Assembly: GCF_001311985.1 (NCBI RefSeq)
Contig: NZ_BBCJ01000010.1
Location: 62,001 to 126,000 of the forward strand
Reading direction: 5' to 3'
From: Geotalea toluenoxydans JCM 15764
GTDB taxonomy: Bacteria; Desulfobacterota; Desulfuromonadia; Geobacterales; Geobacteraceae
Length of the DNA: 64,000 nt
The notes beneath the pieces were generated by a model, which did no database searches, had not been told where the DNA came from, and saw only the letters and a list, made by a program, of their open reading frames with translations. A program made the position numbers and the translations under genes. Of the stretch, positions 41,839 through 52,807 are shown piece after piece (position 1 is the stretch's first letter; each line of letters begins with the position of its first letter).

Positions 41839-42779
41839 ATGCAATCTGCAACAAGGGATAAAATTGTAAGTGTCGTGGATACCCTGTCTCTGCGGTATCT
41901 GAAAGGCAAGGCTCACGCCGTGAGGCTATGCTTCGTTGCTTTGTTGAGCGGCGGACATGTGCTTCTGGAGGATATCCCCGGGCTGGGCAAGACGACCTTG
42001 GCCCTTGTCCTTGCCAATTCCATGGGTTTATCCTTCGGCAGGATACAGTGTACCAGTGATCTGCTGCCGTCGGATATAACCGGGCTCTCCATTTTTAACA
42101 GAGAGTTGAACTCCTTTCACTTCATTAACGGGCCGGTTTTCAACAATATTCTGCTGGTGGATGAGATAAACAGGGCCATGCCGAAGACCCAGAGTGCTCT
42201 GCTGGAGGCCATGGAGGAGAGACGGGTGACGGTGGAAGGGGTAACCTACCAGCTTCCTGAGCCTTTTCTGGTCATCGCCACCCAGAACCCGGTAGAACAG
42301 GTGGGAACTTATCCGCTTCCGGAATCCCAACTGGACAGGTTCATAATCAGGACCGGTATCGGCTATCCACCGGAGGACATGGAAAAATCAATTATCAGGT
42401 ATGGCAGCCTTCGAGATGAGATCCGAACCATCCAGCAATGCTCACTCAAGAGGATATTATTGCCGCACAGGGAGAAATCAGGGAACGAGTCCATTTGGCC
42501 GATAATATTGTTGGCTATATTTTTGCCATAATTGCCGCGACTCGCGACCACCCCCTGGTACTGTCAGGTATATCCACCAGGGGAGGGATCAATCTGGCCG
42601 ACGCAGCCAGATCGGTGGCATACCTGGAGGGACGGAATTTCGTCATCCCGGAGGATGTGAAGGAGATAGTCGTCGCCGTCGGTTCCCATCGGCTCATCAC
42701 GAAAGAAGAGAGCCAAAGCCTCGACAAGGAGGAGTTGTTACGGTCAATCGTAAAAAAGATACCCGTGCCGCTGTCTTAA
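41839..42779 (+). CDS. MoxR-type AAA+ ATPase, frameshifted
   Basis: About 313 residues. Walker A is IPGLGKTTLALVLA, Walker B is NILLVDEINRAMPKTQSALL, sensor-type IATQNPVEQVGTYPLPESQLDRF follows, and the C-terminal lid carries SGISTRGGINLADAARSVAYLEGRNFVIPEDV. MoxR ATPases act as chaperones for maturation of partners, often with DUF58 proteins. The frame breaks near 42435; one C restores IQPMLTQEDIIAAQGEIRE. It heads an operon with the DUF58 and transglutaminase genes. Confidence 0.9.
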
Positions 42780-43640
42780 GGATAACAAAGGGAGGTGGCA
42801 TTTATATAGCATTGACGCTGTTTCTCGGTTTTGCCGCGGTGAATACCGGCAATAATCTTCTTTTCCTTATAGTATCCGCCATGCTCGGATTCATGCAGTA
42901 TCCGGTGTTGCCGGTTGGGCCAATATAAGGGGCCTGAAACTGCAGTTAGTTCTCCCCGAGGAGATTTACGCCGGTGCTGAAACTCTTGCGGTGATTAAGC
43001 TTACCAACACAAAACGGCTCATGCCGTCATTCCTTCTGCAGATCATGGTCTGTGGCAAGTCTATGGATTTCAACTACATAAGCAGCTCTTCCACCGAAAC
43101 AGATTCCGTCGTCGTCAAATTCACCCATAGGGGGCTACAACCCATGGGAGAGGCGCTGGTATTTTCCCCTTTTCCGGTCAATTTTTTCGTCCGATGCAAC
43201 CGTCTACGCCTTGAAGATGAATTCATTGTGTTTCCAGCCCCCATCCATGCCTCTTTTGCAACTGCAGCCGAACAAGGTCAACCGAATACCGATCCTTTGC
43301 CGCTGAGCAGAGGGATGGAGGGAGAGGTGAACAGGATCAAGGATTATGCCGGTGGCGATCCACTTAAAATGATCCATTGGCGCCTTTCGGCAAAACACCC
43401 GCTGTTAAAGGTCAAAGAGATGAGCGCTGGGGGGGGAGAGCCTGTGATCCTCGACCCTCGCCTGTTACCAGGTTCGACCCTGGAGGCGCGCCTTTCCTCT
43501 GCAGTATTTCTCATCAACCGTCTTATCCGTGACAACCGCCCTGTCGGCCTCAGGATCAGTGACAGGATAATCAACCGAAGGCCTCAAAATCACACAGGCT
43601 CCGTTTGCTGACGGAGTTGGCGCTCTATGATCAGAATTAG
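42737..43640 (+). CDS. DUF58 protein, two frameshifts, start codon unclear
   Basis: About 301 residues. The N-terminus has two hydrophobic helices (GGGIYIALTLFLGFAAVNTG, NNLLFLIVSAMLGFM). The DUF58 signature GGDPLKMIHWRLSAKHPLL lies near residue 210. Frames break near 42895 (lost G; restored FMAVSGVAGWANIRG) and near 43573 (lost A; restored IIKPKASKSHRLRLL), ending at 43638-43640, inside the next gene. In frame with the N-terminus, TVNRKKDTRAA follows AGGAGGAG but no ATG, GTG or TTG is present at the right place, so the start at 42737 is a guess, perhaps hidden by another base error. It is probably an inner-membrane partner of MoxR. Confidence 0.75.
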
Positions 43641-45534
43641 GATCCCCCTTCTTTTTCTTACCTTCTGCATAGCCCTGCTCGGTTTCATACCTCTTTTCCC
43701 GTACATTGAGCCAGCCCCCAGATTCCTCTTTTTAGCTGCCTTTGCTGCAGGGATCCTTGCCGATTACCGGAACCGATATCCGGCAGCATCTATTACCACC
43801 CTGGTTTCTATCCTTTTTTTTGCATTCTATATGGTGCAGTTCAGTAGAGACAACGTGCTTTCCCCTGCGGCGAATGCCATCATTCTACTGCTCGGGGTAA
43901 GGCTCATCAGTGAGAAGAGTGGAAGAAACCATCTGCAGGTTTTCGTGCTTGCCCTGATAGCACTTGCCGCTTCTTCGCTCTATAGCCTGGATGCGGTTTT
44001 CCTTGTTTACCTGCTCGTTCAGTTGGTGCTGATCACGGTTTCCATGGTGCTGCTGACTTTTCACGGGAAGGACCCCCAAATGAATATCAGCCGCCCGGGG
44101 ATGAAAAAGATATTGACCTCTTCCCTGCTAATGTCTTTGGCTATCATCCCTCTGACGGTTTTTTTCTTTCTTATACTCCCAAGAACGCAGTATCCGCTGT
44201 GGCATTTGGTTCAGAAGCCATCTGCCAAGGTCACCGGTTTCAGTGATAAAATAGAACCGGGTACGGCTTCCACTGCCGCAGCCAAAATAGTAGCCTTCCG
44301 GGCCGAAAGCAGCCGAGTGGAACAGAGTCAGCTGTACTGGCGCGGCATCGTCCTGAATCAGATCGCAGGTAATACCTGGAGCAGAATTGAACCTCCGGCC
44401 GGTGAAGTTTCCAGGGTTAAAGCTGGACCAACCATACGGCAGACCATTTATCCTGAACCTTCCCAAAACAGGTACCTGATCACGTTAAACATTCCCCGGC
44501 AGCTGTCAGGAACCAGGGCCATCGCGTCCAGAGATCTGGTTTTCTACAAATCCTATCAGTCGCAAAGGCGCATCAGCTATAGTGTCGAATCCATCATGGG
44601 CGACAGGATCGGTGTTGTCGGGGGGATACACCACAAATTCTACCTGAAGCTTCCGACAGGCATATCTCCGCGTATGAAGAACCTGGCCAGTGACCTGAGA
44701 CGGCAAAGCCGGGACCATCATCAGTTGCTTTCCCGCTTGGAAGACTTTTATAGGGGAAAAAGCTTCATTTACCTCACCAGCGACTTACCGACCGGTTCAT
44801 CTTCAATCGACACCTTTCTCTTTGATAAACGCAGTGGAAATTGCGAGTTTTTTGCAGTTTCTGCAGCAACTTTGCTGAGGCTGGCAAAAGTGCCGACACG
44901 CCTTGTGGGAGGGTATCTTGGTGGCGAGTATAACCCCATTGGCCGCTATTACACGGTAACTGAAGACATGGCCCATGTCTGGATGGAGGTGTACCTGGCA
45001 GGGGAGGGATGGGTAACGGTTGATCCGACCCGCTGGGCGGTGAATACCGTACGCAGCAGTGATGCGGGCAGGCAGGGGATGATGCGCCAGTTGCAAGCCT
45101 ACCTGGACCTTTTTGGTTACTACTGGAACAGGGCAGTCATTACCTACGATCTTGAGAGCCAGATTTCATTGGCTGGTGCAGCCAGTCGCAACCTGAAACA
45201 ACTGAAGATAGCCGACTTGAAGATTTTTGTTGTTTTGCTGGTAGTTGTGGCAGCTGTTGTCTTTGCCCGATTGATCAGCACAAAGCGAGTCAAAACCAGG
45301 GAAGAAAGGCTCCTTTCCGACTTTCTCAGGATTGTCGGCAAGCAATATCCGCTCACCAAAGAACCAGGTACCTTTGGTTTATATGAGTTGGCTGACGAGA
45401 CTGGGGACCCATGGGTGAAGCATTTTGCTTCAATTTACGGGGAAGCTGTCTACCATGAACAGCCTTTGACGGTTCAACAAATCAAGCAGCTGGAGCATAT
45501 TCTCTCTCTGCTCGAAAAGGACCGCCAAGGATAA
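43627..45534 (+). CDS. DUF3488/transglutaminase-like membrane protein (TgpA-like)
   Basis: This is a 635-residue protein. Five or six N-terminal helices (to about residue 190) are followed by a periplasmic region with a transglutaminase-type triad: Cys in RSGNCEFFAVSAATLL (about 406), His in EDMAHVWMEVY (about 447), Asp in GWVTVDPTRWAV (about 463). One more helix (IFVVLLVVVAAVVFARLI) and a cytoplasmic C-terminal domain end the protein. The start overlaps the DUF58 gene. MoxR-DUF58-transglutaminase operons are widespread; the biological role is not settled. The frame is intact. Confidence 0.88.
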   Translation: MIRIRIPLLFLTFCIALLGFIPLFPYIEPAPRFLFLAAFAAGILADYRNRYPAASITTLVSILFFAFYMVQFSRDNVLSPAANAIILLLGVRLISEKSGRNHLQVFVLALIALAASSLYSLDAVFLVYLLVQLVLITVSMVLLTFHGKDPQMNISRPGMKKILTSSLLMSLAIIPLTVFFFLILPRTQYPLWHLVQKPSAKVTGFSDKIEPGTASTAAAKIVAFRAESSRVEQSQLYWRGIVLNQIAGNTWSRIEPPAGEVSRVKAGPTIRQTIYPEPSQNRYLITLNIPRQLSGTRAIASRDLVFYKSYQSQRRISYSVESIMGDRIGVVGGIHHKFYLKLPTGISPRMKNLASDLRRQSRDHHQLLSRLEDFYRGKSFIYLTSDLPTGSSSIDTFLFDKRSGNCEFFAVSAATLLRLAKVPTRLVGGYLGGEYNPIGRYYTVTEDMAHVWMEVYLAGEGWVTVDPTRWAVNTVRSSDAGRQGMMRQLQAYLDLFGYYWNRAVITYDLESQISLAGAASRNLKQLKIADLKIFVVLLVVVAAVVFARLISTKRVKTREERLLSDFLRIVGKQYPLTKEPGTFGLYELADETGDPWVKHFASIYGEAVYHEQPLTVQQIKQLEHILSLLEKDRQG

Positions 45535-45563
45535 GTATTCCAAAGGTTTAGGCTTCATAAGCC

Positions 45564-45592
45564 TTGACATGGCGCAGGGTTTGAACTAATTT
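45564..45592 (+). promoter_or_regulatory. Sigma-70-type promoter of the long TPR gene
   Basis: TTGACA, a 17-base spacer and TAATTT lie about 43 bases before the TTG start at 45635. Confidence 0.6.
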
Positions 45593-45634
45593 GACTAGCG
45601 GTAATATATCTACTTTAACGGTGAAGGTGCTTCT

Positions 45635-47997
45635 TTGGCTTCAAATAGAGAAAAACTTCTGGAAAGTGCACAGAAATTTATCCTAAAGGGACAGCTCGAT
45701 CGAGCGATCAAGGACTATCAACAGGTTGTAGCACTAGATCCCAAGGATACCCGCCACAGGCAGCGGCTTGCAGAGCTTCTGGTCCGTTCCGGGCGCAATG
45801 ATGAGGCCGTAACGGAATATGAGGTTATAGGCAAATTCTACGATGACAATGGCTATTATCTCAAGGCAATAGCCGTCTACAAGCAGATACAGAAGCTTAC
45901 TCCCGATAATATCAAGATAACCGTCATCCTGGCTGCACTTAACGGCAAACAGGGACTGACCGGTAATGCCCTCGACGAATACAGGACCGCCGTCAATTTC
46001 TTCGAAAAGAACTCCCAACTGGCCGATGCCGTCAAGACAGTCGAAAAAATGCTGGAGCTGGATCCTGAAAATCTTGCCACCTGCCAGAAACATGCTGAGC
46101 TTCTCTTTGCCAGGAGAGAGCCGGACGCTGCCTTTGATGCATATACGAGACTGACAAACCTGCTGAAGACCACCGGCAATCAATCTGCTGCCGAGAAGAT
46201 GGAAGCAAGAATCGCCAACCTTTTCCCAGATCGTGCGAAGCTTTCAGTCGAAGACCTTGCCGTCCTGGTGAAATCCGATGTGGATAATGCCATTGGCAAA
46301 CTAAGTGGATTGATAAAGCAGGACAGCACGAACCTCCCCCTGTGGAAACTGCTCATCCAGGCTTACCAGGTCAAGGAAGACCATGAAAAACTGAGGCTCA
46401 CCTATGACCTGATAATACGCCTCTTTCCCGACGAGTTATTTGCCCGTGAAGGAATTATCCGTTCCGCCATGGCGGAACAAAAATATGCGGAAGGGGTAGA
46501 ACTGTTAGGCAAACACTCTGGCTTCTTCCTGGCGCAGTCTGCTTTCGGCACCCTGGAAGCCTGTACATGGCTCTTCGGGAATGGTCAGACGACGGAAGGA
46601 TCGTTTCAGGGCTAAAGGAACTCTACCAAAAAAGTGGCGAGGCGGAAAAGCTGACCTTGCTGGAAAATAGTATTCAACAGGTTGAACCTCAGCCTGAGGA
46701 AACTTTTCCCCTGGAAGAAGAGGCAGCCGAATCTGCAATCGGGTGCATGGAAAATCCGGGAATTGAAAGCATGCCCGCTGGACCGGCAGAATCTTCCGAT
46801 TTTGTCGTAACTGCTGAAGCTTCTGAAATTGAATGCGGGGGAGATTGGGAAGAGGATATCTATCTTTCCATAGATGACGGGGAAGATGTTGCTGCCGAGT
46901 TGGCAGCTCTGGAAGAGGATGCTCTGCCATCTGAGGACGATATACTTTCAGCTGGGGAAGAATTATTGCCCGGAGAAGAAGATTTAACGTCAGCGGCAGA
47001 AGAGATTGATCACTCTGATCAAGATGTGCTGGCAATTGACGAAGATGTCTTGTTGTCTGAAGAAGTTCCATTCGATGGGAAAACTGAAGCGGAAACACTG
47101 AACCTTGCTGAAGAAGAATTTTCAGCAGTGGATGTGGTCCTTGATGAGCCGGAAATGGAGCTTTCGGCAGAAATCTGCGAAGTTGTTGATGATGCTGAAT
47201 CCCTGTCACTGGAGCTTGCAGAGGAGCTTGGAGAACCTGAAGAACTGCATGGTGTATCTGATGCTGGAAACCTGCTTGAGCTGGACTCGACCGGTCTCAC
47301 GGAGCACGAGCATCTTGTTCTGCTGCCGGAAGAAGCCGAAGATCTGCCCGAGCTTTCTTTGTTGGATATTGAGGATGAGCTGCCAGATGGCGAACAAGAC
47401 AAATTTGGCATCGACATTTCCAAAGGAATCGATCAGCTTTTCGACGAATTCGAGGAGTCTCTTACCCTGGCGGAAGAACCGGCTGTCAGCGTCAAAGCTG
47501 CTAAATATTCATGGGACGGGATGCTGACTGAAGCGGATGAACAGACCAATCAGGGAGATGCTGAAACCCATTTCGATCTCGGCATTGCATATAAGGAAAT
47601 GGGGCTTTATGATGATGCCATTGGGGAGTTCAGGCGTGCTTCTGCCAGCCCCAAAAGAAAGTTGGACTGCGCTTCCCTCCAGGCTGCCTGCTATCGGGAG
47701 AAAAATGATTTTGAACAGGCTGAAAAGATGCTGCTTGAGGCGATGTCACTGGAAGAGGCAACTGACGAAGATATGCTCGGACTTAAGTATGAGCTGGCCT
47801 TGCTTTGTGAAACATCTGGTCGGTCCAGCGAAGCTCTTGATATTTACAAAGAAGTGAAAAAAGTTAACCCGGATTTTCCCGGAGTGGCTTTGAAGATAGC
47901 TTCATTGGAGGGAGGACCGGATTCCCTTGAGCTGATGGAGCTTGACTATGAAGAACTTGAAGAGTTGGTGGAAACTCCGGAATCAGGAAGCCAATAA
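45635..47997 (+). CDS. Long TPR protein with acidic linker, frameshifted
   Basis: About 787 residues. An N-terminal array of TPR-type helices (about 1-320; AIKDYQQVVALDPKDTRHRQ, AVYKQIQKLTPDNIKI) is followed by a very acidic stretch (about 345-620) made of Glu/Asp/Leu/Ser-rich units such as LPGEEDLTSAAEEIDHSDQD, then a second TPR set (HFDLGIAYKEMGLYDDAIGE) and an acidic C-terminus. The frame breaks near 46563; one T gives EACYMALREWSDDGR. The TTG start has GAAGG upstream. There is no signal peptide. It is a probable scaffold; its partners are unknown. It ends convergently, overlapping the TonB-like gene by 15 bases. Confidence 0.78.
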
Positions 47998-48695
47998 ATT
48001 CAAGGGAGCAACCAGACGGATGGGGGCGAGAAAAAAATCGCCATTGTAGGTCTCGGGCAGGGGGGGAAGAGATCCGGCGCCTGCCAGAGCCTTCAGTACC
48101 GCCTTGTCATAACCTGTATTACCCGAACTGTGCACAAGCTCTTTTGCAACGATAGTCCCATCTCTGGCGATGACGATATTCATCACCACCTCCTTGATTC
48201 CCATCCTGTCGATGTCTTTATCAAGCCACCACTTCTCGTTGATGTTCTGCAGTAACTCAAAGTAGTATGCCTGTATGTCCTCTCGGAGGGTTTCTCCATC
48301 ACCGAGGCTGCGGAAATAACCCCGCGTTGCCCCCAGCCCGACTGAAACCTGTTGTATGGCACTGGCGCTGCCGGATGCCTGCAGGTTCTTCTCTATTTTT
48401 TCCTGCATGTAGCTCAGCTCAGACGGGTCAGAAATCGCTCTCGCGGGTATCTGTTGGGGAATGGCAGAGTGTGTATCTCTGAAAACAGAAGCGGATGCTT
48501 CAGGGCTGGCTGCAGGATAAGACATGGTCATATCCAGGAAAGCGATGTTTTTTTCCCCGACCCTGCCGTATTTGCTGCCTGTCAAGCCTGCAAAAACTGT
48601 CAGGTGCAAGAGAATAGACAGGACAACCGTCAGGCGGAAAGCTTGATGCCTGCGGGGCTGAAGGATGGAGGCATTACCTCCAGTGCCTGAGCCAT
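47983..48695 (-). CDS. TonB-family energy-transducing protein, frameshifted
   Basis: About 237 residues. A short cytoplasmic start is followed by one transmembrane helix (LTVVLSILLHLTVFAG), a Ser/Ala-rich linker, and a C-terminal TonB-like domain (IQAYYFELLQNINEKWW, VVMNIVIARDGTIVAKELVH, YDKAVLKALAGAGSLPPLPE). The frame breaks near 48638: restoring one T on the minus strand joins the start ATG at 48695 (GGAGGG upstream) to FRLTVVLS. No ExbB/ExbD or outer-membrane receptor is adjacent. TonB-type or TolA-type roles are both possible. Confidence 0.78.
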
Positions 48696-48773
48696 TGGTT
48701 TTGACCCTCCATGGTTATTGCTGAAAAACTTGGAAAATATAGCAGATTCAATGCAAAATTGACAACTGCAAAG

Positions 48774-48807
48774 AAAAAAAGGCCACCATCGGGGGGCGGC
48801 CTTTTTT
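48774..48807 (-). terminator. Intrinsic terminator after maeB
   Basis: AAAAAAAGGCC and GGCCTTTTTT flank a G-rich loop, so the hairpin carries a T-run on both strands. It lies 23 bases past the maeB stop. Confidence 0.85.
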
Positions 48808-48829
48808 GCAGAGATCGATGTAGCTTCTG

Positions 48830-51081
48830 TTATGAATTCTGGGCGTCAACCACGGCGATGGCAGCCATGTTGAGAATATCGGTTACATCATCGCCCCGCT
48901 GCAACACATGTACCGGCTTGTCCATTCCCATGAGTATGGGACCGATTGCTTCAGCTCCCCCCAGTCGGTGAAGGAGTTTATAACAGATATTCCCGGAGTT
49001 CAGGTCGGGGAATATGAGAACATTTGCCGGACCCTTGAGGGCGCTGAACTGGTAGTTTTCAAGCAGTTCAGGAACTACAGCAGTATCGGCCTGCATTTCA
49101 CCTTCGATTTCAAGGCCGGGAACCTTCTCTTTGACGATCTCCACTGCCTTTTTTACCTTAAGGGCATCGGGATGCTGAACCGAGCCGAAGTTGGAAAAGG
49201 AGAGCATGGCCAGTTTAGGCTCAATGTCCAACATGCGCACTTTATCTGCGGCCAGAATGGCGGTTTCAGCCAATTCTTCCGCATTTGGATCAATTTCCAC
49301 GGTGGTGTCGGACATGAAGAATATGCCTTTCTTGAATACCATCATGTAGAGGCCATGGACGCTGCTAAGCCCGGGCTGCTTACCGATGACTTCAAGGGCA
49401 GGCCTGATTGTTTCCGGATAATGGGTATCGATTCCGGAAAGAAGTGTGTCGGCATCACCCATCCTTACCATCATACAGCCGAAGTGGGTGCGGGATTTTC
49501 TTCTCATGATGCGGCGTGCTTCCGAAAGGGTCAAACCTTTACGCTGACGCAGCCGGTAAAGTTCCTGGGCATAGCTTTCGGTCTTCTCATATTCATCGGG
49601 ATCGATGATAGTAAGGCCATTTGAATCTATGTTCATCTCTTCCATTTTTTGCAGAATCTTCGAACGGTTGCCTATCAAAAGAGGTGAGGCAATACCCTCC
49701 TCCACCACAAGCTGCGCCGCCCTGAGTATTTTTTCGTTGTCACCTTCAGGGAAGGCGATACGTTTTGGATCGCACTTCGCCTTGTTGATGATCATGCGCA
49801 GTGTTTCCTTGGCTTTTCCCTGCAGGATTCCAGATGTTCGACATATTTATCCATATCAGGTATGGGCTGCCTGGCAACGCCTGAATCCATGGCCGCTTTT
49901 GCAACGGCCGGGGCGACTCGTAGCAGTGCTCTTGGGTCGAATGGTTTGGGAATGATATAGTCACGACCGAAGGCAAACTTGACATTGCCATAAGCTCGGC
50001 AGACAGAATCCGGGCACTCCTCTCTTGCCAGATCGGCGAGAGCCGCAACGGCAGCCTTTTTCATCTCTTCATTGATGGTGGTGGCCCTCACATCCAGGGC
50101 GCCACGAAAGATGAAAGGGAAGCCGAGAACGTTATTTACCTGGTTGGGATAGTCGGATCGGCCGGTGGCGATGATGATGTCTCCACGCACGGCATGAGCT
50201 TCTTCGGGGGTTATTTCCGGGTCGGGATTGGCCATGGCGAAAATAATAGGATTAGTGGCCATTTTGCGTACCATTTCGGGGGTAAATGCCCCTTTGGACG
50301 AAAGACCGAAAAGGACGTCGGCACCACTGGCCGCCTCTTCAAGAGTGCGAAGAGAGGTATCGACGGCAAATCTTTCTTTATATTTATTCATCCCTTCGGT
50401 ACGACCTTTATAAATAATACCTTTTGTGTCGCACATGATCAGGTTTTCCCGCCTGACTCCAAGGGAAATGGCCAGGTTTGCACAGGCGTTGGCGGAAGCA
50501 CCGGCGCCATTGACGACAATTTTTATATCCTCGATCTTTTTATTCACCAATGTAAGAGCGTTGATCAGTGCCGCCGATGAAATGATCGCTGTGCCATGCT
50601 GATCATCGTGGAAAACCGGTATGTTCATCGTTTTTTTCAGCTCTTCTTCGATGTAAAAACATTCCGGCGCCTTTATATCCTCCAGATTTATGCCGCCGAA
50701 AGTCGGTTCCAGAAGTTGACAGACCTTGATCACTTCTTCTGGATTTTCCGAATTGATCTCCAGGTCGAAAACATCTATGTCGGCGAAACGCTTGAAAAGA
50801 ACGCCTTTCCCTTCCATAACCGGCTTGCCGGCAAGTGCGCCAATGTTGCCGAGACCAAGGACGGCGGTTCCATTTGAGATTACGGCGACCAGATTGCCCT
50901 TGGCAGTGTATTTGAAGGCGTCTTCAGGGTTCTTTTCTATTTCGAGACAGGGTTCAGCGACCCCCGGTGAGTAAGCCAGAGAAAGATCACGTGACGTGAG
51001 ACAGGGTTTTGAAGAAATGACTTCTATTTTTCCTTTGCGACCGGTGGAATGGTACTCCAATGCATCCATTTTTTTTGTCAT
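48830..51081 (-). CDS. maeB: NADP-type malic enzyme with phosphotransacetylase-like C-terminal domain, frameshifted
   Basis: About 750 residues, the MaeB architecture. The N-terminal half is a malic enzyme that decarboxylates malate to pyruvate ([38 protein letters not shown](P)-binding [35 protein letters not shown]). Residues from about 430 resemble phosphotransacetylase ([36 protein letters not shown]), a domain thought to be regulatory here. The frame breaks near 49825; one base restores [20 protein letters not shown]. It provides NADPH and pyruvate from the TCA pool. Confidence 0.93.
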
Positions 51082-51185
51082 ACGGCCCTCCCTTGGTGGC
51101 TATCCTTTTACTTTAATTTAAAATTTGCCTTCTCTAAAATTCTAACATAGTTTTAGAAAAACGTTGTGTGGCCAGCAGCTGCCTA

Positions 51186-51214
51186 CATTAAGCACTTTAC
51201 TTATTAGTTGTCAA
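51186..51214 (-). promoter_or_regulatory. Possible promoter of maeB
   Basis: On the minus strand a consensus TTGACA is followed after 17 bases by TTAATG, about 105 bases before the maeB start. The -10 match is poor. The rest of the 250-base gap to 51332 is AT-rich without other recognisable features. Confidence 0.35.
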
Positions 51215-51332
51215 GAATTTAATATAGGTAAAATATAAAATGATTTTATTGGAACGAAATAGTAATGGCAAAGATTGTAAAATCAAGGTATTTAGTAATA
51301 ATTCAAATGATTACATTCAAGGACGGTGACAT

Positions 51333-51829
51333 ATGGAACGGCTTTGGGCTCCATGGCGCATGGAATACATTGAAAATTCAAAGTCTGAGGGGTGCGTGTT
51401 GTGCATTGGACCTGACGAAGCCATTGACCGCGACAGGCTCGTACTCTACCGAACCAAACTGTCACTGGTCATGCTGAACAGGTACCCATATACAAATGGT
51501 CATCTCATGGTTGCCCCGTTGCGACATACGGCCGATATGAATTCTCTGAGTGACGAAGAGATGCTTGACCTGTTCAAGGTGTTACAACTGTCTCGCAACG
51601 TTGTGGAAAAGGAGGCATCACCCAGGGCTACAACATGGGGCTCAACCTGGGGCACGCAGCCGGCGCCGGGATTGACGATCATCTTCACATTCACCTGGTC
51701 CCCAGGTGGAACGGTGACACCAACTTTATGACGGTGATATCTGATTTGCGGGTAATGCCGGAAAACCTCCTGACCACCTATGACAGGCTGCTGGCAGGAT
51801 TTACTGCGGCCGGAAAGGTCGAATTATGA
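51333..51829 (+). CDS. HIT-family nucleotide hydrolase/transferase, frameshifted
   Basis: About 165 residues. The histidine-triad motif is [10 protein letters not shown] (about residue 110), which acts on nucleotidyl phosphoramidates or dinucleoside polyphosphates. The N-terminus [15 protein letters not shown] with two cysteines in GCVLC matches the bacterial AP4A-phosphorylase-like HIT group. The frame breaks at 51621-51623; restoring one C gives [16 protein letters not shown]. The stop overlaps the next ATG (ATGA), so it is coupled to the sugar kinase. Confidence 0.88.
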
Positions 51830-52782
51830 CAAAAGAAAAGGTCTGCATTGCCATTGATGTGGGTGGGACAAATCTAAGGTTTTGCCTGGTTGATCAAGCA
51901 GGGAAACTTTTATTCAGAGAGCGCCAATCGACGGAAATAAACAGGGGACGGGACGACTTTCTTGCCCGTCTTTACTCAAGCATTGATTATCTGAAAAAAA
52001 AAGGCACGGCTGAAGGTTGGCAGGTTGTTGGCATCGGCGTCGGGGTCCCAGGCTTGATTTCCAATGAGGGGCTGGTGTACTCCTCGGTTAACCTGCAGCC
52101 ACTGGAGGGACTCAACCTCCGCCAGCTGATTTGCCAAGCCACTGGGCTGCCGACGATCGTTGTCAACGATGCCAATGCCTGGGCATGGGGCGAGAAGTGT
52201 TTTGGCGCCGGCAAAGGCATGGCATCCTTCCTCATGCTCACACTTGGCACAGGCGTTGGTAGTGGCCTGGTGCTGAATGATAGACTGTGGACGGGAGTTG
52301 ACGGCGTGGCTGCTGAATTTGGTCATGCAACAGTTGAACCTGAAGGCAGGCTGTGCCGGTGTGGCAACCACGGCTGCCTGGAACAGTATTCATCGGCAAG
52401 CGCCATAGTGTCAGCCACTATGGATGCATTGCATCGGGGGGGCAGCAGCTGTCTTACCCACATCCCCCCCGCGGAAATTACCAGCGCCATCATCGCCGAG
52501 GCGGCCGCTAAAGGAGATTCACTGGCCCGGTCTATATTCGAGCAGGCGGGTCGTTATCTTGGTATTGCCTCGGCTTTGGTGGCAAATCTTTTGAACCTGG
52601 ACGGCATCATTCTTGGGGGCGGGGTGGCGGCAAGCTTTGACCTGATTGCCGAACCCATGCGCCGGGAGATTGCTGCCAGAGCTTTTCCCATTCCGGCACG
52701 GAGACTTAAAGTAATCAAAAGTGAGCTGGGTGATGATGCCGGCATTCTCGGCGCCGCAGCAATGGCAATGGCTTCCATTTAA
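51826..52782 (+). CDS. ROK-family sugar kinase (glucokinase-like)
   Basis: This is a 318-residue kinase. The ATP motif is [15 protein letters not shown] at the N-terminus, [11 protein letters not shown] carries the catalytic Asp, and the zinc motif is [18 protein letters not shown]-type [12 protein letters not shown] follows the family pattern. It has no DNA-binding domain, so it is an enzyme rather than a repressor. It lies upstream of pfkA by 25 bases, so sugar phosphorylation and the phosphofructokinase step are linked. Glucose is the most likely substrate but not proven. Confidence 0.88.
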   Translation: MTKEKVCIAIDVGGTNLRFCLVDQAGKLLFRERQSTEINRGRDDFLARLYSSIDYLKKKGTAEGWQVVGIGVGVPGLISNEGLVYSSVNLQPLEGLNLRQLICQATGLPTIVVNDANAWAWGEKCFGAGKGMASFLMLTLGTGVGSGLVLNDRLWTGVDGVAAEFGHATVEPEGRLCRCGNHGCLEQYSSASAIVSATMDALHRGGSSCLTHIPPAEITSAIIAEAAAKGDSLARSIFEQAGRYLGIASALVANLLNLDGIILGGGVAASFDLIAEPMRREIAARAFPIPARRLKVIKSELGDDAGILGAAAMAMASI

Positions 52783-52807
52783 TGCATGCTATTCAGGAGG
52801 AGCATCC

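Noticed and set aside
51265-51477. Separate small gene upstream of the HIT gene
   Set aside because: It is an alternative frame overlapping the HIT coding start, with no ribosome site or motif.
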